This document shows positions 8,331 through 15,620 of a stretch of DNA of 18,193 bases, piece after piece (the first letter of the stretch is position 1; every line of letters starts with the position of its first letter). Both the position numbers and the translations under genes were made by a program. This DNA comes from an uncultured Phascolarctobacterium sp. (GTDB lineage Bacteria; Bacillota; Negativicutes; Acidaminococcales; Acidaminococcaceae), in the NCBI GenBank assembly GCA_937901335.1, contig CALCHC010000017.1, positions 1 to 18,193 of the forward strand, written 5' to 3'. Under the pieces are notes generated by a model, which was not told where the DNA came from, did not search any database, and saw only the letters and a list, made by a program, of their open reading frames with translations.

Positions 8331-8579
8331 ATGAATAATATGAACAAACCTGCAATGAACTTGCAAGATAGCTTCTTAAACCATGTACGTAAAGAAAATT
8401 TGGGCGTTGTCATCTATTTGATGAACGGCTTCCAACTTAGAGGTTTGGTAAGAGGTTTCGATAATTTTACTGTTATCATTGAAAACGACGGTAAGCAACA
8501 ACTGGTGTATAAGCACGCGATTTCTACTATCGCACCTGCTACTAATATCACCATTATGCAACCTGAAAAAAAGGATTAA
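8331..8579 (+). CDS. hfq: RNA chaperone Hfq
   Basis: Hfq forms a hexameric ring that binds small RNAs and A-rich mRNA segments. The 82-residue protein has the N-terminal LQDSFLNHVRKE helix with Q12, the Sm1 strand segment VVIYLMNGFQLRGLVRGFD with F43, and the Sm2 motif YKHAIST with Y60-K61-H62. These correspond to the proximal-face uridine-binding residues Q8, F42, K56 and H57 of E. coli. There is almost no C-terminal tail beyond the Sm core, as usual in Firmicutes. A strong GGAGGGG ribosome site precedes the ATG; a second ATG three codons on is possible but less well spaced. A strong hairpin terminator follows 12 bases after the stop. Confidence 0.97.
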   Translation: MNNMNKPAMNLQDSFLNHVRKENLGVVIYLMNGFQLRGLVRGFDNFTVIIENDGKQQLVYKHAISTIAPATNITIMQPEKKD

Positions 8580-8591
8580 TTTAAGAAAAAC

Positions 8592-8625
8592 AAAAAGGAA
8601 AACGGATAGTCCGTTTTCCTTTTTT
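8592..8625 (+). terminator. Rho-independent terminator after hfq
   Basis: A perfect 15-base inverted repeat (AAAAAGGAAAACGGA and its complement) with a 3-base loop TAG, ending in a run of T. It closes the mutS-hfq transcription unit. The A-run on the other arm could make it act on leftward transcripts too. Its 3' end lies only 14 bases before the xerD start codon. Confidence 0.93.
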
Positions 8626-8638
8626 AAGTGAATTTACT

Positions 8639-9532
8639 ATGCATAACTATCTCAAACTTTTTTTAGAATATTTAACTGTAGAGCTTGGTCTTTCTGCTAA
8701 CACAGTCTCTGCGTATGAGCGTGATATGCGTTTGTTGCAAAAGGCGTTGAAGTTAGAAAAGGACGAACAGCTTGCTTCTGTAACACGCACTCAGCTTTTG
8801 GGCTATATGTCCCAACTTAAAGAAGAGGGGCGTAGCGCTGCGACCATTGCTCGCAAGTTGGCGGCGATTAAAGCTTTTTACCGCTTCCTTACTGCGGAAC
8901 GCTACATTGAAGTAGACCCGGCAGAAGTAATCGAAGCTGCTAAAAAAGGTTTGCATTTGCCCAAGGTGCTCAGTGTTGAAGAAATAGAAACGCTTTTAGA
9001 CGAGCCAAACCTTGGCACTTTGGATGGTTATCGTGATAGGACGATGCTTGAAGTTCTGTATGCAACTGGTATGCGTGTTTCCGAGCTAGTAAACATTCCT
9101 GTAAGCAATGTTAATTTACAAATGCAGTACTTAATTGCTTGTGGTAAAGGTAATAAAGAACGCATTATTCCCTTGGGAAGCGTTGCTATTAAATTTTTGC
9201 AGCATTATTTGAGCGATATTCGTCCTCAGCTTCTTAAAAATGATTTTTCCAGAGTGGAAACTCTGTTTGTAAATAAGTGGGGTAAGCCCATGACGCGCAT
9301 AACTTTTTATGAACTGATAAAAAATTATGGTAGAAGTGCTGGAATCAGCAAAGATATTACTCCGCACGTATTGCGTCATTCTTTCGCCACACATTTATTA
9401 GATAATGGTACTGACCTTAGAGTTGTACAAGAACTTTTAGGACATGCCGATATCTCTACGACTCAGATATACACACATTTAACTAACAAGCGTTTGCGTG
9501 AAGTTTATACTAAAGCGCATCCGCGTGCGTAG
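8639..9532 (+). CDS. xerD: Site-specific tyrosine recombinase XerD
   Basis: XerC/XerD enzymes resolve chromosome dimers at dif by strand exchange. The 297-residue protein has an N-terminal SAM-like core-binding domain (about 1-90; ELGLSANTVSAYERD) and a catalytic domain with the full set R146 (ATGMRVSEL), K170 (GKGNKER), H243 and R246 (HVLRHSFATHLL), H269 (LLGHADISTT) and nucleophile Y278. The VVQELLGHADISTTQIYTHL block is typical of XerD rather than phage integrases, and the chromosomal context supports a housekeeping role. The start fits the family N-terminus, but there is no good ribosome binding site and no clear promoter between the hfq terminator and the ATG. Expression may depend on readthrough or be low. 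Confidence 0.93.
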   Translation: MHNYLKLFLEYLTVELGLSANTVSAYERDMRLLQKALKLEKDEQLASVTRTQLLGYMSQLKEEGRSAATIARKLAAIKAFYRFLTAERYIEVDPAEVIEAAKKGLHLPKVLSVEEIETLLDEPNLGTLDGYRDRTMLEVLYATGMRVSELVNIPVSNVNLQMQYLIACGKGNKERIIPLGSVAIKFLQHYLSDIRPQLLKNDFSRVETLFVNKWGKPMTRITFYELIKNYGRSAGISKDITPHVLRHSFATHLLDNGTDLRVVQELLGHADISTTQIYTHLTNKRLREVYTKAHPRA

Positions 9533-9545
9533 TGGGGAGGGTAAT

Positions 9546-10790
9546 ATGGCAAGAAGAAGGAAGAAAGCTTCCAATAAAACAAGCTTATATATTTTACTGG
9601 CGATTATCGCTGTGTTGACCGTTATGGCTGGTATGTTCTATGCATCCATCAGCAGTGATAAAACTACTGAAAATGTTGGTGGTAGTACCGGTGGCAAGAA
9701 AGAAGTTGTTAGCTTAATCAACGAATCTATTGAAGCGCAACGTATTTTAGACGGTATCCTTTTGAAAAAAGGTAACTGGCAACTGATTGAAAAAGGTCGC
9801 AGCATTAAGACTGTTGATGTTGCAGGTACTGAAGCAGTTGTAAAACTTAATACTCGTACCTTGGCTGTTGGTATTCCTGTTTCTACTGGTCTTAAAGATG
9901 CTGGCGCTTGGGTAAAAAATAAAGCAACTGCTAACGGTTTGGCAGTAATTTCCGGCGAGCCTAGCACTTATAAAGGTTGGGATTCTTATAAATTAGAATT
10001 GGGTGTTTCTGCAAAAGCGGGCGGTCAATCTAAAAAGTTTATTACCGATACTATTTATTTCTTCTATAATACTAATCTTGCTGACACCGGTAATGAAGTT
10101 ATCAGTCCGCCGGCAAGTGAAAAATATATTGGCAAATTGGCAATCATCGTGGACGACTGTGGTTATGATATTAAATCCGTACGTCGTTTGACTGATGTGG
10201 GCTTGCCCTTTAGCTATGCGATTTTGCCTTACAAAGATTTCAGTAATGATGCGCTGGAAGTAGTCAAAAACACCGGTAACGTGCCTATGTTGCACTTGCC
10301 CATGGAACCCAGCAATCGTAGTGCTATGAGCGAAGGTTCACGCACTATTTTAACTGATATGAAAGAAAAAGAAATTAAAGCTATGACCAAGAAAGCTATT
10401 GAAAGCTTGCCCGGTATTATGGGTGTGAATAATCACCAAGGTTCTAAAGCTACTACTGATAAACGCGTAATGGAAACTGTTTTGCGTGAAGTTAAGAAGA
10501 ACGATTTGTTCTTTGTAGACAGCAAAACTATCGGTACTTCCATTGCTAGAGACATGGCTCGCGAAATGGGCGTGAAGACTGCTCGTAATGACGTGTTCCT
10601 TGATAACAGCAAGGACATTGAAGAAATTCGCAAGCAAGTTTATAAAGCAATTGAACTGGCAGAGAAAAATGGTAGCGCCATTGCAATTTGCCACGCTCGT
10701 CCTGCAACCGTAAAAATGTGGGAAAAATATGCTGACGAATTCCGCAAAAGTGGCGTGAAATTCGTACACGTAACTGAAGTACTTTACTAA
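9546..10790 (+). CDS. Divergent polysaccharide deacetylase (YibQ/DUF610 family), membrane-anchored
   Basis: 414 residues. A positively charged start (MARRRKK) and one hydrophobic helix at about 14-36 indicate an N-in anchor with the rest outside the membrane. An S/T/K-containing stretch and a roughly 150-residue middle domain precede the divergent deacetylase fold. That fold shows LAIIVDDCGY, LPFSYAILPY, HLPMEP, NNHQGSKAT, FVDSKT and AICHARPATV; the paired aspartates and the two histidine-bearing motifs are the expected metal and catalytic sites. The family is related to carbohydrate deacetylases, but its substrate in most bacteria is not established. I placed the start at the ATG with GGGGAGGG four bases upstream. 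An earlier in-frame ATG inside xerD would add a non-conserved charged tail. It is close to xerD and to the following aminotransferase gene. Confidence 0.88.
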   Translation: MARRRKKASNKTSLYILLAIIAVLTVMAGMFYASISSDKTTENVGGSTGGKKEVVSLINESIEAQRILDGILLKKGNWQLIEKGRSIKTVDVAGTEAVVKLNTRTLAVGIPVSTGLKDAGAWVKNKATANGLAVISGEPSTYKGWDSYKLELGVSAKAGGQSKKFITDTIYFFYNTNLADTGNEVISPPASEKYIGKLAIIVDDCGYDIKSVRRLTDVGLPFSYAILPYKDFSNDALEVVKNTGNVPMLHLPMEPSNRSAMSEGSRTILTDMKEKEIKAMTKKAIESLPGIMGVNNHQGSKATTDKRVMETVLREVKKNDLFFVDSKTIGTSIARDMAREMGVKTARNDVFLDNSKDIEEIRKQVYKAIELAEKNGSAIAICHARPATVKMWEKYADEFRKSGVKFVHVTEVLY

Positions 10791-10801
10791 GAGGTCTTAT
10801 A

Positions 10802-12043
10802 ATGTACGTTGAAGAAACTATCGCTAAATACGAAAAATATATTAATCCTGCACAAGCTAAGCTCTTTCGTTTTATGGGTTTAGCAAGTGTGGAAGGTCAC
10901 GCACAAGGTTGGACTATTACCGATAGCGAAGGCAGGGAGTTCATCGACTGCTTGGGCGGTTACGGTATGTTCGCACTTGGACATCGTCACCCTAAAGTAG
11001 TGGAAGCAGTTGAAAAAGAACTGCACGCTATGCCCATGTGCGGTAAGGTTCTCTTTAATCGTCCTATGGGTGAGCTGGCTGAACTTTTAGCAGAGATTAC
11101 TCCTGGTGATTTACAGTACAGCTTTTTCGTGAATAGCGGTACTGAAGCTGTGGAAGGTTGCCTTAAAGTGGCACGCCTTGCTACCAAACGCAGTAAGTTC
11201 GTGGCAGCAGAGAATGCGTTTCACGGTAAGACTATGGGCAGCTTGACTGCTACTGGACGCGATTTATATCGTGAACCTTTCAAACCTTTGCTGAATTGCT
11301 TTACTCATGTGCCTTACGGTGATGCTTCTGCTCTTGAAGCGGTTGTAGATGAAGAAACTGCTGCAGTAATCTTGGAACCTATCCAAGGTGAAGGCGGTAT
11401 CATTGTTCCGCCGGCAGGTTATTTAAAGGAAGCAAAAGCAATTTGCGAAGCTAAAGGTGCACTCTTGATTGCTGACGAAGTGCAAACTGGTATTGGTCGC
11501 ACCGGTACTTGGTTTGGTGTGGAACATGACGGCGTGAAGCCTGACTTGATGGCCTGCGCTAAAGCACTTGGTGGCGGGGTAATGCCTTTAGGTGCAATTA
11601 TCGGTACTCCTGCTGCTTGGCAAGGCTTGATTGAAGCACCTTTCCTGCACACTTCTACCTTTGGTGGTAACCAAATGGCTTGTGCGGCAGGTGTTGCAAC
11701 TATTAAAGCTATTAAAGAAGAAGATTTGCTCCGTCGTGGTGCGGAAACTGGTGCGTACTTTAAAGCAGGCTTGGAACAAATTCAAAAAGAGTTCCCCGAA
11801 GTTATTGCAGAAGTTCGTGGTAAAGGCATGATGCTTGGTGTGGAACTGACACGTGAGGGTGCAGGTGGCATGCTTATGAGCTTGATGATTGATAAATCCA
11901 TCATCGTAGCGTACACCTTGAACAATCCTAAAGTTATTCGCATTGAACCGCCTCTTGTTATGCCTAAAGAAGTTGTGGACTATGTACTGGAAAACTTCCG
12001 TAGCGCAGTAGCAATGACTGCTTCTGTAATCGAAGATTTGTAA
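10802..12043 (+). CDS. Class III PLP aminotransferase, putrescine aminotransferase (PatA/YgjG)-like
   Basis: A 413-residue fold-type I, class III (omega) aminotransferase. PLP-site features: SGTEAVEG for phosphate contact, the AFHGKTMGSLTATG region, D225 in DEVQTG, and the Schiff-base lysine K254 in AKALGGGVMPLG. Long stretches recall E. coli putrescine aminotransferase: GGYGMFALGHRHP, ITPGDLQYSFFVNSGTE, ILEPIQGEGG, FLHTSTFGGN and TLNNPKVIRIEPPL. The last is a marker distinguishing PatA-like enzymes from acetylornithine aminotransferase. Putrescine or cadaverine deamination is therefore the best guess, though related diamine or omega-amino acid substrates are possible. AAGAGG lies before the start, 11 bases after the deacetylase stop. 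It is followed at a 12-base gap by an SRPBCC gene. Confidence 0.9.
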   Translation: MYVEETIAKYEKYINPAQAKLFRFMGLASVEGHAQGWTITDSEGREFIDCLGGYGMFALGHRHPKVVEAVEKELHAMPMCGKVLFNRPMGELAELLAEITPGDLQYSFFVNSGTEAVEGCLKVARLATKRSKFVAAENAFHGKTMGSLTATGRDLYREPFKPLLNCFTHVPYGDASALEAVVDEETAAVILEPIQGEGGIIVPPAGYLKEAKAICEAKGALLIADEVQTGIGRTGTWFGVEHDGVKPDLMACAKALGGGVMPLGAIIGTPAAWQGLIEAPFLHTSTFGGNQMACAAGVATIKAIKEEDLLRRGAETGAYFKAGLEQIQKEFPEVIAEVRGKGMMLGVELTREGAGGMLMSLMIDKSIIVAYTLNNPKVIRIEPPLVMPKEVVDYVLENFRSAVAMTASVIEDL

Positions 12044-12055
12044 GGAGAATTTTAA

Positions 12056-12490
12056 ATGCCTTATGTAGAAAGTAAAATCACCATTAAAGGTGATGGTAAT
12101 AAAATTTACGAGATTATTAAGGATATGGCGTCCTATCCTAATTTTATGAAGGATCTTGTGAGTGTAGAAATTTTGGAGCGTGGGGAAGACTACACTGTTT
12201 CCCACTGGGTATCCAATGTTGACGGTCGTAAGATTGTTTGGACTGAACGCGATACTTTTTATCCTGAAGATTTAAAAATTACTTATGCTCAAACTGACGG
12301 TGACCTGAAAAAAATGGAAGGCGCTTGGACAATCGAAGCACAAGGTGAAACTTGCGAGGTTACTCTTGCAGTTGACTTTGAGTTTGGTATTCCTATGATC
12401 GCAGGACTTTTGAATCCTATCTTAAAGAAAAAAGTTCGTGAAAATAGTGAAAATATGTTGAAGTCCATAAAAGAGCAAATTGAAAAATAA
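12056..12490 (+). CDS. SRPBCC (aromatase/cyclase, START-like) family protein
   Basis: 144 residues with the helix-grip pattern of small SRPBCC proteins: an opening strand (VESKITIKG), the helical YEIIKDMASYPNFMKDLVSVEILE, an antiparallel sheet (VSHWVSNVDGRKIVWTERDTF, interrupted here), and a long C-terminal helix rich in K/E. The D-x-x-x-YP-x-F motif is shared with COQ10/RatA/polyketide cyclase-like proteins, which bind hydrophobic small molecules or act as lipid carriers. No catalytic residues can be assigned. The strong AAGGAGA ribosome site and the short gap after the aminotransferase suggest co-transcription and perhaps a shared pathway, but this is inference. A consensus promoter for htpX overlaps its last codons. 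Confidence 0.8.
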   Translation: MPYVESKITIKGDGNKIYEIIKDMASYPNFMKDLVSVEILERGEDYTVSHWVSNVDGRKIVWTERDTFYPEDLKITYAQTDGDLKKMEGAWTIEAQGETCEVTLAVDFEFGIPMIAGLLNPILKKKVRENSENMLKSIKEQIEK

Positions 12491-12508
12491 CGAGTAAATT
12501 GCTATAAT
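12480..12508 (+). promoter_or_regulatory. Consensus sigma-A promoter for htpX
   Basis: TTGAAA (12480-12485), exactly 17 bases, then TATAAT (12503-12508). It overlaps the last codons and stop of the SRPBCC gene and would give a leader of about 50 bases before htpX. A small AGGG/CCCT inverted repeat lies in the leader near 12517-12531. This is the best-matching promoter found in the window. Confidence 0.8.
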
Positions 12509-12564
12509 TATATGAAGGGTACTTTGCCCTGATGTGTATTGTATTTTGAGGAGGACCTTAATTA

Positions 12565-13419
12565 ATGAAAACAGCTTTATTGATGGGTTTAATGACCGGT
12601 CTCTTGATGATGATTGGTGATTACTTTGGCGGCCTGAAAGGCATGCAAATGATGCTCATTTTCTCCGTAGCAATGAACTTCTTTGCTTACTGGAACAGTG
12701 ATAAAATGGTTTTGGCTCAATATAGAGCTAAACAAGTTGATAAACGTAGTGCACCGAAACTGTACGCAATGGTAGAACGCTTGGCAAACAAAGCAAACTT
12801 GCCCATGCCTAAAGTTTATATCATCGACAGCCCTGTGCCTAATGCATTCGCAACTGGTCGTAATCCGGAACACGCAGCAGTAGCAGTTAACACTGCTTTG
12901 GCTGATATGCTCACCGAAGATGAACTGGAAGGCGTACTTGCTCACGAATTGAGCCACGTTAAAAACCGCGACATCTTGGTAAGTACCATCGCTGCTACCA
13001 TGGCTGGTGCAATCAGCACCATCGCTCAATGGGGTATGTTCCTTGGCGGCGGTCGTGATGAAAACGGTGAAAGCCGTAACCCGATTGCAACTATTTTGGT
13101 TATGATTCTTGCTCCTTTGGCAGCAATGCTTATCCAAATGGGTATCTCTCGTAGCCGTGAATATATGGCAGATAAATCCGGTGGCGAAATGTGTGGCAAC
13201 CCTGATGCTTTGGCAGACGCTCTCTTGAAAATTGAAGCTTATGCTAAACGCAGAGTAATGCCCGGTGCTACCGAAGCAACTGCGCACATGTTCATCATCA
13301 ACCCGTTCAGCGGTATTGATGCGAAAAAATTGTTCAGCACTCACCCCACTACTGCAGAACGCGTAAAATTGTTGCGTGAACAAGCTGAACAAATGCGCAA
13401 AAACAAAAGAGGTAAATAA
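12565..13419 (+). CDS. htpX: Membrane zinc metalloprotease HtpX
   Basis: HtpX is an M48 family, membrane-bound, heat/envelope-stress-linked protease that degrades misfolded membrane proteins. Its 284 residues show two N-terminal hydrophobic helices (about 4-19 and 28-43), the zinc motif H127-ELS-H131 with E128 catalytic, and two further helices around 138-160 and 172-192. The third zinc ligand E199 lies in SREYMADKSG. The cytosol-facing VYIIDSPVPNAFATGRNP motif is typical. A GAGGAGG ribosome site precedes the ATG, and a near-perfect promoter drives the gene, so it probably has its own unit. No CIRCE-type inverted repeat was found upstream, so heat-shock control by HrcA is not indicated. The M42 peptidase gene follows after two bases. 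Confidence 0.96.
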   Translation: MKTALLMGLMTGLLMMIGDYFGGLKGMQMMLIFSVAMNFFAYWNSDKMVLAQYRAKQVDKRSAPKLYAMVERLANKANLPMPKVYIIDSPVPNAFATGRNPEHAAVAVNTALADMLTEDELEGVLAHELSHVKNRDILVSTIAATMAGAISTIAQWGMFLGGGRDENGESRNPIATILVMILAPLAAMLIQMGISRSREYMADKSGGEMCGNPDALADALLKIEAYAKRRVMPGATEATAHMFIINPFSGIDAKKLFSTHPTTAERVKLLREQAEQMRKNKRGK

Positions 13420-13421
13420 TA

Positions 13422-14498
13422 ATGGAAAATAAATTAGCTTGGCTCAAACGCTACTCTGAAACCTGTGGCGTTTCCGGCTTTGAATCCAGAATGAAAGATT
13501 TGATGTTGGAACGTCTCGAAGGTATGGCAGAAGTTAGCTATGATAAATTGGGTAGCGTAGTGTTCACTAAAGCTGCTCAAGAAGAAAACGCTCCGAAAGT
13601 AATGCTTGCAAGCCATATGGACGAAATCGGCTTTATGGTTAAACACATTACTAAAGACGGCTTCTTGAAATTTACCTGCCTTGGTGGTTGGTGGGAGCAA
13701 GTAATGCTCAGCCAACGCGTTACTGTGCACGGTAAAAAAGGTGACTTGGTAGGCGTGATTGGTAGCAAACCGCCTCACATTCTTTCTCCGGAAGAACGTA
13801 CCAAAATGATGCCTAAAAAAGAAATGTACGTTGATATTGGTGCAGACAGCGAAGAAATGGCTCGTGAAATGGGCGTATTCGAAGGCTGCCCCGTAACTCC
13901 GTACGCAGAAATGGCTGTAATGGGTGATGGTAAAACCTTGCTTGGTAAAGCTTGGGATAACCGCATCGGCTGTGCAGTTATGGCTGACGTTATGGAAAAC
14001 GTACATAAAGAAGGTAGCCCCAATACCGTATTTGGTGTAGCTACTGTTCAAGAAGAAGTTGGCTTACGTGGTGCACAAACCAGTGCTACCATGCTCCAAC
14101 CGGATGTAGCTTTCGTATTGGATACCTGTGTTGCCGGTGGTACTCCGGGCGTAGCAGATGACATTGCTCCTGCAAAAATTGGTAAAGGCATTGCAATTAC
14201 TATCTTTGACGCAAGTATGATTCCTAACACTGCGCTGCGCGACTTTGCTTTCGAAACTGCTAAAGAATTGGGTATTCCTACTCAAATCAGCATTTCCGAA
14301 GGTGGCGGTACTGACGGTGGTAAAATTCATATGGCTGGCTCCGGTGTGCTGACCTTGACCTTTAGTGTGCCCACTCGTTACATCCACAGCCATCAATCTG
14401 TAATCCATATGGATGATTACCTTGGCGCAGTAAAACTTATTACCGCTATGGTACAAAAACTTGATGCAGCAAAATATCAAGAGTTGCTGAAGGCTTAA
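13422..14498 (+). CDS. M42 family metallopeptidase (deblocking/glutamyl aminopeptidase type)
   Basis: M42 enzymes are cytosolic dinuclear metal aminopeptidases that form tetrahedral 12-mers and trim short peptides. In this 358-residue protein all expected residues are present: H65 in ASHMDEIG, bridging D179 in KAWDNR, catalytic E211 and ligand E212 in QEEVGLRG, D234 in LDTCVAGGTPG, and H322 in TRYIHSH. The opening YSETCGVSGFE is also typical. Substrate preference among M42 members (Glu/Asp, Leu or Lys) cannot be read from sequence. AGAGGT at the end of htpX is the ribosome site. The two-base gap to htpX suggests a paired protease-peptidase unit, in which HtpX fragments could be further degraded. 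Confidence 0.94.
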   Translation: MENKLAWLKRYSETCGVSGFESRMKDLMLERLEGMAEVSYDKLGSVVFTKAAQEENAPKVMLASHMDEIGFMVKHITKDGFLKFTCLGGWWEQVMLSQRVTVHGKKGDLVGVIGSKPPHILSPEERTKMMPKKEMYVDIGADSEEMAREMGVFEGCPVTPYAEMAVMGDGKTLLGKAWDNRIGCAVMADVMENVHKEGSPNTVFGVATVQEEVGLRGAQTSATMLQPDVAFVLDTCVAGGTPGVADDIAPAKIGKGIAITIFDASMIPNTALRDFAFETAKELGIPTQISISEGGGTDGGKIHMAGSGVLTLTFSVPTRYIHSHQSVIHMDDYLGAVKLITAMVQKLDAAKYQELLKA

Positions 14499-14527
14499 TT
14501 GACTAAAATCGTTTCACGATTTAGTAT
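14499..14527 (+). promoter_or_regulatory. Promoter for ndk, with an internal inverted repeat
   Basis: TTGACT (14499-14504), a 17-base spacer and TAGTAT (14522-14527), located directly after the M42 stop and about 36 bases before the ndk start. The -35 matches consensus at five of six bases and the -10 at four. Most of the spacer is an inverted repeat, listed separately. Confidence 0.5.
14502..14525. repeat. Inverted repeat lying between the -35 and -10 boxes of ndk
   Basis: Arms ACTAAAATCG and CGATTTAGT flank TTTCA. Six base pairs (AAATCG/CGATTT) are perfect, and three more pair if one A is bulged. No T-run follows, so it is a poor intrinsic terminator for the M42 gene. Its place in the promoter would suit a repressor site, though this is only positional evidence. 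Confidence 0.5.
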
Positions 14528-14562
14528 AAAATTAATTTTTAAATATTAAGGAGAGAATTACA

Positions 14563-14976
14563 ATGGAACAAACCCTCGTACTCGTTAAACCCGACGGCGT
14601 TGCAAAAAATTTGATTGGCGACATCATCGCTCGTTATGAACACAAAGGCTTGACCGTAGCTGCTTTGAAACTCGTTAAAGTTACCGAAGCTCAAGCTAAA
14701 TTCCACTATGCTGAACATGAAGGTAAACCCTTCTTCGGTGAATTAGTTGACTTCATCACCGGCGGTCCGATGATCTGCGCAGTTATCCGTGGCGAAAACG
14801 CTATCAAAGCTGTTCGTCAATTGAACGGCGCTACCAATCCGTTGGAAGCAGTTCCCGGCTCCATCCGTGGCGACTATGCTCTGTCCATCGGTGAAAACAT
14901 CGTTCACGGTTCCGACTCCCCGGAAGCTGCAGAACGCGAAATCAACAACTTCTTCGCTCCCGAAGAAATCTACTAA
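14563..14976 (+). CDS. ndk: Nucleoside diphosphate kinase
   Basis: Ndk moves the terminal phosphate from ATP to other NDPs through a phosphohistidine, balancing NTP and dNTP pools. The protein is 137 residues, the normal bacterial length. Visible are the opening LVLVKPDGVAKNLIG with K9, the GGPM and RQLNGATNP nucleotide-site segments, PGSIRGDYAL, and the catalytic H115 in ENIVHGSDSP. An AAGGAG site sits before the ATG. Codon use is biased toward C-ending codons more than in most neighbours, in keeping with high expression. The cobalamin adenosyltransferase gene follows after about 40 bases and may be co-transcribed. Confidence 0.98.
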   Translation: MEQTLVLVKPDGVAKNLIGDIIARYEHKGLTVAALKLVKVTEAQAKFHYAEHEGKPFFGELVDFITGGPMICAVIRGENAIKAVRQLNGATNPLEAVPGSIRGDYALSIGENIVHGSDSPEAAEREINNFFAPEEIY

Positions 14977-15016
14977 TTTAAAACGCACTTCTTAATTTAT
15001 GAAAGGAGGGTGCAAA

Positions 15017-15529
15017 ATGAAAAAAGCTGCTGTTTATACCAGAACTGGTGACAAAGGAACTACCGGTCTCTACACCGGTCAACGTGTTCCCAAACAAAGC
15101 CTGCGCGTAGAAGCTTATGGTACTGTAGATGAAATTACTTCCGCTTTGGGTATGGCTCGTGCCAACGTAAAACGTGAAGACGTTAAAGAAACCATCTTCA
15201 ATATCCAAAAACTTTTGATGTCCGTAATGGCTGACATTGCAAGCTTGGATTTGCCCGAACCTTACATCAAAGAAGACCACGTTAAGCTGTTTGAAGAAAC
15301 CATTGACAAGTTCGATGCAATGCTCCAACCTTTGGGACATTTCATCATTCCTGGCGACACCGTTGGTGCTGCTGCCCTCGATATGGCACGTACCACTACT
15401 CGTCGTGCAGAACGCTGCCTGCTCCGTTTGGCAGAAACCGAACAAGTTAATCCGCAAGTACTCATCTGCTTGAACCGTTTGTCTGATTTGTGCTTCATCC
15501 TCGCAAGAGTTGAAACTGAAGTAGAATAA
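15017..15529 (+). CDS. pduO: PduO-type ATP:cob(I)alamin adenosyltransferase
   Basis: Transfers adenosyl from ATP to cob(I)alamin, making the coenzyme B12 used by mutases, dehydratases and class II ribonucleotide reductase. The 170-residue protein has the P-loop-like YTRTGDKGTTGLYTG (7-21), the AYGTVDEI segment, the central GDTVGAAALDMARTTTRRAER with the ATP-contacting arginines near 129-133, and the C-terminal LNRLSDLCFILAR. This is the PduO family (all-helical trimer), not the CobA/BtuR family. The start was placed at the ATG seven bases after AAAGGAGGG; an upstream ATG at 14999 would put that site inside the gene. A strong terminator follows directly. No pdu or eut structural genes are nearby, so a general B12-salvage role is more likely. 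Confidence 0.94.
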   Translation: MKKAAVYTRTGDKGTTGLYTGQRVPKQSLRVEAYGTVDEITSALGMARANVKREDVKETIFNIQKLLMSVMADIASLDLPEPYIKEDHVKLFEETIDKFDAMLQPLGHFIIPGDTVGAAALDMARTTTRRAERCLLRLAETEQVNPQVLICLNRLSDLCFILARVETEVE

Positions 15530-15541
15530 GAAACATAAAAG

Positions 15542-15576
15542 AAGAGTATCCGTAAAAAAATTACGGATACTCTTTT
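15542..15576 (+). terminator. Rho-independent terminator after the adenosyltransferase gene
   Basis: A perfect 14-base stem (AAGAGTATCCGTAA and its complement) with loop AAAAA, followed by a T-rich tail. It ends the ndk-pduO unit and separates it from the AT-rich insert to the right. The tail overlaps the place where a -35 box for the next operon would be. Confidence 0.93.
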
Positions 15577-15595
15577 ATTTTTATATTAGAGCAGT

Positions 15596-15601
15596 TATAA
15601 T
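15596..15601 (+). promoter_or_regulatory. -10 box of the putative ATPase-nuclease operon
   Basis: A perfect TATAAT lies 19 bases before the ATPase gene start. At 17 bases upstream there is only TTTTAT, inside the terminator tail, so the -35 is weak. The strong AGGAGGG ribosome site at 15608-15614 leaves little untranslated leader. Activity may be low or need an activator. Confidence 0.4.
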
Positions 15602-15620
15602 TAGAACAGGAGGGATTGAA

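Noticed and set aside
8639..9532. Tyrosine recombinase as a phage or genomic-island integrase
   Set aside because: The sequence is XerD-like throughout, with host codon use and no attachment-site repeats, excisionase or phage genes near it.
12517..12531. AGGG...CCCT hairpin before htpX as a riboswitch or CIRCE element
   Set aside because: Only four base pairs, and no CIRCE consensus or larger fold could be seen.
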